NCBI GenBank assembly: GCA_965372015.1
Contig: CBDVAP010000114.1
Location: forward strand, 1-9,949
From: JACZSB01 sp965372015
GTDB taxonomy: Bacteria > Fidelibacterota > Marinisomatia > SCGC-AAA003-L08 > TS1B11
Direction of reading: 5' to 3'
Length of the DNA: 9,949 bases
This document shows, piece after piece, positions 1-6,461 of this stretch. The position numbers and the translations under genes were made by a program. The notes under the pieces were generated by a model. That model did no database searches. It saw only the letters and a program-made list of their open reading frames with translations, and was not told where the DNA came from. Each line of letters opens with the position of its first letter. Position 1 is the stretch's first letter.

Positions 1-196
1 CCCACCACAGGCTCAGGCGCTCACCGATCCGTCGCAACAGGTAGCCTTCCTCGGCCACTTCCAGGGCGCCCATCAGGCGAAACCGCTGGTCGGTCAACCA
101 CTGCTGATCGACCTGGTAAACCGGTTTGATCTTCGAGAACAACTCCTGAAGTTGATCATCGGTCAGCTGGGGGTGGCGTGAAACTCGTTTAGGCAT
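1..196 (-). CDS. Partial ORF overlapping the sigma factor gene; possible anti-sigma or sigma-associated protein
   Basis: The first 65 residues are visible (beginning MPKRVSRHPQLTDDQL and ending near GERLSLWW); the rest lies beyond the left edge. The ATG at 196 overlaps the sigma gene stop in the sequence ATGCCTAA, an 8-nt overlap that implies translational coupling. An AAGGA at 208-212 lies 11 nt upstream, rather far but usable. The visible part is hydrophilic, rich in charged residues and Gln, and probably helical; it ends in Leu-Trp-Trp, which could begin a membrane segment. I recognise no domain. ECF sigma genes are often followed by an overlapping anti-sigma gene, so that is the best guess from position alone. 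The HxxxCxxC zinc-binding motif of many anti-sigma factors is absent from these 65 residues. The gene is likely real because of the overlap and open frame; its function is unknown. Confidence 0.6.
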   Translation of the reverse strand, partial: MPKRVSRHPQLTDDQLQELFSKIKPVYQVDQQWLTDQRFRLMGALEVAEEGYLLRRIGERLSLWW

Positions 197-725
197 AAGC
201 TGCCAGGTCCTTACGCAGTTTGAGGGTCGCCCGGTGCAGGTAACGCTTGACCGTGCCGGTGGTCAGACCCAATAAGTTAGCAATGTCTTTGATCTTGTGG
301 CCTTGATAGTAGCGCAATACAAACACGGTTTTCTGTTTCTGGGGCAAGGCATCCACCTGGGCCAGAATCTGATTTTGTTGATCGGTGCGCTCCGGGCCGG
401 CCTCGGTATAGGCGTCGTGGTAGCCCTCTTCCAAGGGGATATTCTCCAGGTGGTGCCGCTGTTTGCCGCTACGGTAACTGTAGCAGCTGTTAGTGGTGAT
501 ACGGTAGAGCCACGTGTAGAAGTCGCTTTTGAACTCGAAGGCCAGGAGATTCTTCCAGGCCTTGAGAAATACCTCCTGGTAGACGTCTTCGGCGTCCTCT
601 CTATTCTTTAATATTTGTAGGGCCAGAGTCATTATTTTAGCATCATACATGGCAACCAATTCATGAAAAGCTTTCTGGTCTCCCCGTTGGGAGGCCCTGA
701 TCAGTGTAACTGTATTTTCGTCCAC
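189..725 (-). CDS. ECF-type RNA polymerase sigma factor (sigma-70 family)
   Basis: A 178-residue protein of usual ECF size, which would direct RNA polymerase core to a specific promoter set. Region 2 covers roughly residues 19-90 and includes NREDAEDVYQEVFLKAWKNL (41-60), the typical core-binding/-10 recognition helix, followed by FYTWLYRITTN. Region 4 covers about 117-173, with LPQKQKTVFVLRYYQG and a helix-turn-helix at about 143-171 (IKDIANLLGLTTGTVKRYLH). The linker lacks a region 3, as expected for an ECF factor. The start is GTG at 725: an in-frame TAA lies four codons upstream and the next Met is at residue 26, inside region 2. The ribosome-binding site is weak (AGACAGAACA). It overlaps the downstream ORF by 8 nt and lies 201 bp after the GH18 gene on the same strand. 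Its regulon cannot be read from the sequence; control of the neighbouring amino-sugar genes is only a possibility. Confidence 0.93.
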   Translation of the reverse strand: MDENTVTLIRASQRGDQKAFHELVAMYDAKIMTLALQILKNREDAEDVYQEVFLKAWKNLLAFEFKSDFYTWLYRITTNSCYSYRSGKQRHHLENIPLEEGYHDAYTEAGPERTDQQNQILAQVDALPQKQKTVFVLRYYQGHKIKDIANLLGLTTGTVKRYLHRATLKLRKDLAAYA

Positions 726-794
726 TGTTCTGTCTTACGCTTAGTTCGACTCGATTCAATGTTGATTGGTTGTCATGGATGACGCCGGAAACTA

Positions 795-828
795 ACGCCC
801 CCCCATCACTTGGGTCAAGGGAGGGCGT
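795..828 (-). terminator. GC-rich inverted repeat, candidate terminator or leader hairpin
   Basis: Arms at 795-804 and 819-828 pair over 10 bp around a 14-nt loop. In minus-strand RNA all ten positions pair (nine Watson-Crick and one G-U, at 801/822). In plus-strand RNA the same position is a C-A mismatch, so the structure favours minus-strand transcripts. It lies about 100 nt after the GH18 stop and about 70 nt before the sigma factor GTG. After the stem the minus strand reads TAGTTTCC, a poor U-tract, so a classical intrinsic terminator is uncertain. It could instead be a leader structure of the sigma mRNA. Confidence 0.35.
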
Positions 829-926
829 CGATTATTAAAATGGGCGTTTTAAAGTCTATTGGTGCCATTTGGGCGAGTATCGAGAACCGGCGTACAAGCG
901 GCGGCCACAACTTCCCTGGAGGCAAT

Positions 927-3425
927 CTATTTCCTCAGGATCATCTTGCGCGATTGCAATTCCCCACCTCCAACCTGGAGCGTGATAATGTAGAGACCTG
1001 AGGCCAGCCGCCGGCCCCGTCGATCAAAAGGCAAGAAGGTGTACGTATAATGTTCGGCCGGCTGGTAGCCCGAAACCAGGCGCCGGACCAACGCCCCACG
1101 CAGGTTATACACCGTCAGGCGAATCTTCCCGCCGGCCAGAACATCATAGGGAATATAAGTCTCCTCCATAAAGGGATTGGGATAGTTCTGATATAACCGG
1201 TAGGCCAGCACTGTGCCGGGGATGCTGGTATCGGGGAGCACCTGAAAGAAATCGAGGATCCGGGCCATGACTGAATCGCGGGTGGCGGCGGGATAGATGG
1301 TTTCAAAACCCACGGCCAGATACACGATCCCTCCCGTGGTGGTCCCACCAAAGGTTCCCCGGTAGACTATCCCCGCTCCACCCATCACCTGGTAGTCCAC
1401 GTCCCGATAACGGGCCATCAAATCCGCACCACCGGCCGGCTTGATGCCGTCCGGGTAATCCACATGGTAGGCGCCGTGAGTGCCGTCGTCAAAATAAAAG
1501 GGAGTCAGGCCTGCCAGTAGGGTGCCCGGCAGCGGGTCGATGCGGTAACTGATGTCACCGAAACTGTCCCGGGCCTGATCATCGATAAATTCCGCCTTCA
1601 GGTAATTCCGGTAAAAAGCCTTATCAGCGCTGGTCCCCTTTTCCACCAGGTCATAACCGATCTCAGAGCCGGAGGCCAGCAGATAGCCGCCGCCAGTCAG
1701 ATATTCCGATACCAGCTGCTGCTCGGTTAAGTTGAAGCTGTCATCACTGGTGGCATCCTCGCCCACGATCCAGATTACAGCCTGGTAGTCGCCCAAGTCC
1801 ACCAGGCCGGCCACCACGGCCTCATTGCTGGCGGCATCGTAGACCAGGTCCAGGCGCGCCACATGAGGACCGTACCGTTTGATGAAATCAAAGGTGTTGT
1901 TAGTACCGCTGATGCGGTCGAATCCGTTGACAATCAACACCTGGCTGTTGCGGCTGCGGGTAGCACTACCCAGCACCTCCGACAACGGCCCCTCACCGCC
2001 AGTATTGATACCCTGAACCCGCAGGTAAATCACGGTATCAGCGGGCAGATTGGCCACGGTGAATTGGGGCTCGTCATATTCGCCGAATACGGTTAAATCA
2101 TCAGGGGCCGTACCGGCCTGCAGCCGGTAGCTGTCCGCTTTCAAACCGGCCACGCTGACCGTCAGGGTGCCGTCGCCGTTGCCGGTAACCGCCCAGATGA
2201 TGGGTTTGCCTGGTGGCTGGCCCGAGGTGAAGTGGTCTGCCAGGGCGCCCCACAGCTCGGTGCGGGAGCCATCCAGTCCCAGGGCCCACATGCCCACCCC
2301 GGCCAGGTCCTTTTCCAGCGCCAGCTCATATTTGAGTGAGAGGCTTAAACTATCGTCGTACCACACTTGCCGGGTACCGTTGTCCTGGTAATTGAACCAC
2401 GGGGATGAGGAATTTGAATCCCAGTTACGGCCATAGGTCTGCGCCATACCTGCCGCCGTGCTATAAACCTGGGCTTTGCCCGTGCCGCTGGTAGCGGCGT
2501 ATTTTGTGGTGCTAACCACCGGCCAATCCCGGGCGTAGTATGGCAGCCCCAGGATTATTTTAACGCTGTTATTGCCGGTCTTGGTGAGGTAATCATTCAC
2601 GGTCCATCGCACTGTCCTGGAAAAGCCGTCCAGGGGGCTGACCGGCCCGGCATTGTTGCTGCCGTTCCAATGATAATCATAACCCATTATGAACAGGCCG
2701 TCAGTGAGCTGGGCCAACGAATTATAGTCCCACCGGTTGGACCAATCGACCGCCGGCATGGCCATGGTCACGATGGAATTGGGGATATTGGAATGGAAGG
2801 CCTCAGCCAGGTCCCGCATGAAGGTGACCATATTGGCTTTTTGGCCGTCGGGCATGACCTCAAAGTCGATGTCTATTCCATCGGCCGCTACCGCCTGGAC
2901 CGCCGCCAGCAGATTGTCTATGGCCCGCTGGCGGTTAGTGGAACTGCCTAACAAGGTACTTAAGGCCGAGCTGCCAAAAAGGATCGCGGTGAGCTTCACC
3001 TTGACCCCCCGGGCGTGAGCGAAATTCACCAGATTGATGTTGCCCCAGTCGCGGTCGGTCAAAATGCTCCCATCCGGATTGAGTTCCGCCCCAAAGTAGT
3101 TTATCTGGGTCAGCAGGTTGTAATCGAGGGCATTGAGGAAGTCGACCCCATAGTCCCAATAGCGCAGATAACCCACGATTTCCTTGGTGGGCGCCAATAC
3201 CCGGGGCAAGGGCAGCGGTAGGGTGGCCGCCAGGCTATCGACGCGCCGGTAGTCGACCACCACATCGCGATGGTCGAGCAGTTCCTGGATATGGATGGGC
3301 AAACGCTCTTGCGCGAACAGGCTGGTGGGCGGTCCAATAATTAGAACCAGGCCTAAAGCCCATAACCAGCGCGCTGCCGGCCGGCCAGGCCCGGGTCTTT
3401 GAATTTTATCCTGATGGGATAACAT
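927..3425 (-). CDS. Secreted GH18 glycoside hydrolase (chitinase-like) with FN3, GATase-like and C-terminal sorting domains
   Basis: An 832-residue exported enzyme predicted to cleave beta-1,4-linked GlcNAc polymers outside the cell. A hydrophobic segment at 20-36 with a likely cut after Ala38 (SLFA/QE) forms the signal peptide, after an unusually long N-terminal region; no alternative ATG, GTG or TTG start lies before it. The GH18 barrel is about 83-400. It has the catalytic DGIDIDFE at 182-189 (acid/base Glu189), MGYDY at 247-251 and the late-barrel GVGMWALGLDG at 376-386. An FN3-like domain follows (about 405-487). Next is a Rossmann/GATase-like domain (about 494-727) with VNGFDRISG and FDDGTHGAYHVDYPDG, of the kind attached to secreted hydrolases in Bacteroidota relatives. 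A YPNPF-type sorting/FlgD-Ig-like domain (about 742-832) ends in SRKMILRK. No Shine-Dalgarno is visible before the ATG. The substrate may be chitin or peptidoglycan; motifs alone do not decide. It diverges from nagB. Confidence 0.9.
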   Translation of the reverse strand: MLSHQDKIQRPGPGRPAARWLWALGLVLIIGPPTSLFAQERLPIHIQELLDHRDVVVDYRRVDSLAATLPLPLPRVLAPTKEIVGYLRYWDYGVDFLNALDYNLLTQINYFGAELNPDGSILTDRDWGNINLVNFAHARGVKVKLTAILFGSSALSTLLGSSTNRQRAIDNLLAAVQAVAADGIDIDFEVMPDGQKANMVTFMRDLAEAFHSNIPNSIVTMAMPAVDWSNRWDYNSLAQLTDGLFIMGYDYHWNGSNNAGPVSPLDGFSRTVRWTVNDYLTKTGNNSVKIILGLPYYARDWPVVSTTKYAATSGTGKAQVYSTAAGMAQTYGRNWDSNSSSPWFNYQDNGTRQVWYDDSLSLSLKYELALEKDLAGVGMWALGLDGSRTELWGALADHFTSGQPPGKPIIWAVTGNGDGTLTVSVAGLKADSYRLQAGTAPDDLTVFGEYDEPQFTVANLPADTVIYLRVQGINTGGEGPLSEVLGSATRSRNSQVLIVNGFDRISGTNNTFDFIKRYGPHVARLDLVYDAASNEAVVAGLVDLGDYQAVIWIVGEDATSDDSFNLTEQQLVSEYLTGGGYLLASGSEIGYDLVEKGTSADKAFYRNYLKAEFIDDQARDSFGDISYRIDPLPGTLLAGLTPFYFDDGTHGAYHVDYPDGIKPAGGADLMARYRDVDYQVMGGAGIVYRGTFGGTTTGGIVYLAVGFETIYPAATRDSVMARILDFFQVLPDTSIPGTVLAYRLYQNYPNPFMEETYIPYDVLAGGKIRLTVYNLRGALVRRLVSGYQPAEHYTYTFLPFDRRGRRLASGLYIITLQVGGGELQSRKMILRK

Positions 3426-3534
3426 CGCCGGGCAATTTATAAATGGTCCGCCTCGAATAGCGGGTTGTTGTGGATTATCTTTTGGGTGAACGGGTAAAGA
3501 TTACCGGTCCCGTGGTTGAATCCTGGTCATTGGA

Positions 3535-3563
3535 TTGATATTGAACCCGAACGGAATTAAACT
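3535..3563 (+). promoter_or_regulatory. Candidate sigma-70-type promoter for nagB
   Basis: TTGATA (3535-3540, five of six matches to TTGACA) is followed after exactly 17 bp by TAAACT (3558-3563, four of six matches to TATAAT). This would start transcription near 3570 and give a leader of about 40 nt before the nagB GTG. The region is AT-richer than the flanking genes. A second possible -10, GATAAT at 3571-3576, has no good -35 at 17 bp. This is a consensus match by eye, and promoter rules in the source lineage may differ. Confidence 0.35.
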
Positions 3564-3570
3564 TGGGGTC

Positions 3571-3603
3571 GATAATAACGGAACTGGAACCGAAAATAAC
3601 GGA
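3571..3603 (+). repeat. Short direct repeat before nagB, 21-bp period
   Basis: The 12-mers at 3571-3582 (GATAATAACGGA) and 3592-3603 (GAAAATAACGGA) match at 11 of 12 positions and are offset by 21 bp, two helical turns. A shorter ACGGAA also occurs at 3551-3556. The second copy runs into the ribosome-binding site. The repeat could be an operator for a dimeric regulator or a chance AT-rich duplication. Confidence 0.4.
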
Positions 3604-3606
3604 GGA
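3601..3606 (+). promoter_or_regulatory. Ribosome-binding site of nagB
   Basis: GGAGGA sits five bases before the GTG at 3612. It is a strong Shine-Dalgarno and fixes that GTG as the start, since NagB homology begins at once (VIIKGDSKQMS). A strong Shine-Dalgarno is itself unlike most Bacteroidota. Confidence 0.85.
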
Positions 3607-3611
3607 TTAGT

Positions 3612-4382
3612 GTGGAAGTCATCATAAAAGGCGATAGTAAGCAAATGAGTGCGGAAGCGGCCACCAGGATTGCGGACCTGGTTTATCATCAACCCACCGC
3701 GGTGCTGGGCTTGGCCACGGGCAGTACGCCCTTGGGTCTGTACAAGGAGCTGATCCGGCTCCATCGGGATGACGGTCTCGATTTTTCAAAAGTGATTACA
3801 TTCAACCTGGATGAATATATCGGATTGCCCGCTTCACATGAGCAGAGCTACAATTATTTCATGTGGGATAATCTCTTTAACCATATCAATGTGAATCCCA
3901 GCAACATCCACGTCCCCAACGGGATGGCCAGTGATATAGAGGCCTATTGCCTGTGGTACGAGGATGAGATCGAGGCCTATGGCGGAATCGACTTGCAGAT
4001 CCTGGGTATCGGAAGTGACGGGCATATTGCATTCAACGAACCGGCCTCATCCCTGGGTTCACGCACTCGGCTCAAGACCCTGACCAAGCAGACCATAGAT
4101 GATAACGCCCGCTTCTTCGACAAACCGGCTGAGGTCCCACGCTATGCCATCACCATGGGGGTCGGCACGATAATGGAGGCCAAAACCTGCATTCTGCTGG
4201 CCAGCGGCAAGGGTAAGGCCGACACGGTTGCCAAAGCGATAGAAGGCCCCGTCACATCAATCATAACCGCTTCAGCTCTGCAACTACACCCGGATGCAGT
4301 ATTCATTCTCGATGAGGGAGCCGCCTCGTCGCTCCAGTTATATGACTACTATCAGTGGGTGTATGAAAATAAGCCGGTATAA
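3612..4382 (+). CDS. nagB: Glucosamine-6-phosphate deaminase
   Basis: This cytoplasmic enzyme converts glucosamine-6-phosphate to fructose-6-phosphate and ammonia, the last dedicated step of GlcNAc catabolism. It has 256 residues, close to the 242-266 usual for bacterial NagB. The phosphate-binding loop GLATGSTPLGLY is at 33-44. The active-site residues known from E. coli NagB (Asp72, Asp141, His143, Glu148) are matched here by Asp67 in FNLDEYIGL, Asp136 and His138 in GIGSDGHIAFNEP, and Glu143. The family also has 6-phosphogluconolactonase relatives, but the NLDEY and GSDGHIAFNEP motifs specify deaminase. It starts at GTG behind GGAGGA. It diverges from the GH18 glycosidase gene, which fits extracellular release of amino sugars followed by intracellular use. 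No NagA or GlcNAc kinase gene is in the window. The gene looks complete and intact. Confidence 0.97.
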   Translation: MEVIIKGDSKQMSAEAATRIADLVYHQPTAVLGLATGSTPLGLYKELIRLHRDDGLDFSKVITFNLDEYIGLPASHEQSYNYFMWDNLFNHINVNPSNIHVPNGMASDIEAYCLWYEDEIEAYGGIDLQILGIGSDGHIAFNEPASSLGSRTRLKTLTKQTIDDNARFFDKPAEVPRYAITMGVGTIMEAKTCILLASGKGKADTVAKAIEGPVTSIITASALQLHPDAVFILDEGAASSLQLYDYYQWVYENKPV

Positions 4383-4448
4383 CGCCGGGTCCACCTGGTT
4401 GAGATGAAGCAGGCATGACTGTGAATTAAGACTGAGCCCGCCCCCTTC

Positions 4449-6449
4449 TCAGCGGTCGCGGCGCCAGGTTAAATTGGAGGCCGGTGCTTTGTGATTCCCT
4501 TTAATCACATTTTGACCACTATTGAACACCAGGTAGCCGTATTTCCCGTAGTGCGGTATTTTACGCGCCAGAGGGGTCAATTGATCGATGGCAGTGGAAA
4601 ACAGCACCAGGCCGGGCCGGCCGTTGGCCTGCTTGAAGGCCCACACCACACCATTATCCCCCGTAGCGACTGCTTCGCCACCGATCAACAGCTTAGCTTT
4701 TCTCTGTTGCGGCCCCCCGCTCTCCGGTAGCGTTCCCAGGTAGATCGCCGCCTGATCACCCACCGGCTGGCCAGCAAGTATTACTGTCGGGTCCCCCTCG
4801 CCGGAGAGTGCTGCCTGGAAGGCGGTCGCCAGTTCCAGCCACTGGCCGACGGTATCCGGTGCGATGAAAACGAATTCCTTCTCGTTCAATATGTTTCGTA
4901 TGGTGGCGTCCAGCTCCGATTCGTCCAGCCGGCGCATCAGGTGATAATCGGGGTCCACTGCCAGCTCGACCACATCGGAGCCTGGTTTGTAAGGCAGGCT
5001 GAGCTCAGCACCGGTCAGGTGCACAGTTATTTCCTCGACATCACCGCCCGGTCTGGTGATCCGCACCGGCGCCCACAGCGGCTTGATGCTCCCTTGTTGC
5101 CGTAAGTAGAAGCAGGTGTCGGCCGCCTCCAGCTCCAACAGCGGAGCGCCCGCCTTTCGTATCCAGGCGGCCTGGAATGCTTTTAGATTCTCTCCACTGG
5201 TCTCAGTCAGCGCCTGGAAAAAGTCGTCCCAGCCGGCCCGGTCCCACTGTTTCCGCTCGATAACCAGCCGCAGTGCCGCCTGGAATGTCTCTTCGCCCAC
5301 CTGTTGCTCCAACATGTGGAAGATCATGGCCACTTTACCATAGCCCACCGCCCGGGTAGACATGTCCGAGCGCTGGGTGAATTTCGCCGGGGGAAAATCG
5401 CCCTCCGCCGCTGTGTAAACGGTGTAGTCCTTCAGGATATCTTTCCGGTATTGGCGGGCGGCAGCCTCACCCTGTTGCAGCTTATAACGGTAGTCCGCCT
5501 GGTAGGTGGTCAAGCCCTCACACCAATTGCCCCCTTCACCGATGTACACCGAATTACCCCACCAGTTATGTAGCACTTCATGGCCTAGTGAAGTGTAAAC
5601 AATAAAGGGCAGCCGGACCACCGACCGGCCCAACACCGTATATGATGGCATCCCGTAACCGGTGGGGAAGAAGTTCTCCACCACGGCGAACTTGCTGAAG
5701 GGATAGGGTGAGAGCAGCTGGTTATACATGGCCACGTAGCCAATGCTCATCTCCAGGTACTGCTCTGCCAGGGCTGAGTCTTCGGGGAAAAAGAAAGTAT
5801 AGAAGTCCACGCCGTCCACTGTCCGTTGCCGCACGTCCCATTGCGCCGCGGTCACATGCACGCCGTCCACCGGGTGGGCCGTACGATAGCGCAATACCTG
5901 CCCGTCGCCGGTCAGCTCCGGCTCCAGCCGGTCGCCCTCAGAGACCGCCTCCCACCCGGCGGGCAAGTGAATCTCGCTCTCGAATTCCACCAGGCTCTCA
6001 TCGGCTAGCGGGTAATATCCACTGGAGGGCGCCAGGAAAATGCCTTCCTCGGAGATGGTCCCGGTGATCTCCATGGCAACCTTTTCCCGGCTGAACGAGG
6101 AAGCCCCGGTGTCCTGTACCTTGGTCCCGGAATAGGCGATCTCGATGATGACGTCGCCGCTTCGCTTCAGCCAGCGGGGTATCCGGTAGGTGTTGAGCTC
6201 CCCCTGGCTGGCCGCGGTCCCGGATACAAGGTTGAACTTGCCGGGTTTACCGTCCACAGTCAAACTGCTGATGGTAAAGGCCTGGCCCAACTTGAACTCC
6301 AGCCCGTTGGTGTAGATGACCCGCAAACTGTCCCGGGCCTCCAGGAGATGTTCCTGTGGATCGATGTGCAATATGAGGCTATGAGAGATAATCCTGGTCT
6401 CCGCCGCCAGGAACGACAAAAGCAGCCCTGAAATAATAATGCGCTTCAT
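4449..6449 (-). CDS. Secreted M1-like (gluzincin) zinc metallopeptidase
   Basis: A 666-residue exported metallopeptidase. I place the start at ATG 6449: AAGGAG lies six bases upstream, and the protein then begins MKRIIISGLLLSFLAAE, a clean signal peptide. The TTG at 6470 would add seven residues and overlap the upstream gene. Zinc motif HEVLH is at 290-294, with the third ligand probably Glu311 in GNWCEGLTTY. The spacing is two residues shorter than the classical HExxH-x18-E of M1 aminopeptidases. The GxMEN exopeptidase motif is not visible; GYGMPSYT (264-271) occupies its place. Tyr370 in RAVGYGK matches the M1 catalytic tyrosine. An N-terminal beta domain precedes (about 20-200). The C-terminal part (about 440-666) is less familiar and ends with HYGKYGYLVFN near 633-643. 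The changed substrate-binding motif makes N-terminal amine recognition doubtful, so endopeptidase or another specificity is possible. It is the last gene of the peptidase series and converges on nagB. Confidence 0.87.
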   Translation of the reverse strand: MKRIIISGLLLSFLAAETRIISHSLILHIDPQEHLLEARDSLRVIYTNGLEFKLGQAFTISSLTVDGKPGKFNLVSGTAASQGELNTYRIPRWLKRSGDVIIEIAYSGTKVQDTGASSFSREKVAMEITGTISEEGIFLAPSSGYYPLADESLVEFESEIHLPAGWEAVSEGDRLEPELTGDGQVLRYRTAHPVDGVHVTAAQWDVRQRTVDGVDFYTFFFPEDSALAEQYLEMSIGYVAMYNQLLSPYPFSKFAVVENFFPTGYGMPSYTVLGRSVVRLPFIVYTSLGHEVLHNWWGNSVYIGEGGNWCEGLTTYQADYRYKLQQGEAAARQYRKDILKDYTVYTAAEGDFPPAKFTQRSDMSTRAVGYGKVAMIFHMLEQQVGEETFQAALRLVIERKQWDRAGWDDFFQALTETSGENLKAFQAAWIRKAGAPLLELEAADTCFYLRQQGSIKPLWAPVRITRPGGDVEEITVHLTGAELSLPYKPGSDVVELAVDPDYHLMRRLDESELDATIRNILNEKEFVFIAPDTVGQWLELATAFQAALSGEGDPTVILAGQPVGDQAAIYLGTLPESGGPQQRKAKLLIGGEAVATGDNGVVWAFKQANGRPGLVLFSTAIDQLTPLARKIPHYGKYGYLVFNSGQNVIKGNHKAPASNLTWRRDR

Positions 6450-6455
6450 TAAATG

Positions 6456-6461
6456 CTCCTT
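6456..6461 (-). promoter_or_regulatory. Ribosome-binding site deciding the M1 peptidase start
   Basis: AAGGAG on the minus strand (6461 down to 6456) lies six bases before the ATG at 6449. Its first two bases are also the last two of the M16 TAA stop (6462-6460). This supports the ATG over the upstream TTG at 6470 and suggests that M16 and M1 translation are coupled. Confidence 0.85.

Noticed and set aside
297..611. 104-codon plus-strand ORF opposite the sigma gene
   Set aside because: It lies wholly antisense to a clear sigma factor with intact regions 2 and 4, and its product shows no recognisable domain.
794..818. TTGACC with TTAGTT 17 bp on (minus strand) as the sigma gene promoter
   Set aside because: The -35 is good but the -10 matches only two of six bases, and the element lies within the inverted repeat.
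810..1001. 63-codon plus-strand ORF across the GH18 3' end
   Set aside because: It overlaps the conserved sorting-domain end of the GH18 gene and the hairpin, and shows no family features.
3436..3441. TATAAA on the minus strand as -10 box of the GH18 gene
   Set aside because: It is only 10 bases from the ATG and has no -35-like element 16-18 bp upstream; it is part of an AT palindrome that may be chance.
4385..4398. Short hairpin after nagB as terminator
   Set aside because: The stem is only five pairs with one G-U and has no following T-run; no convincing terminator is seen between the convergent nagB and M1 genes.
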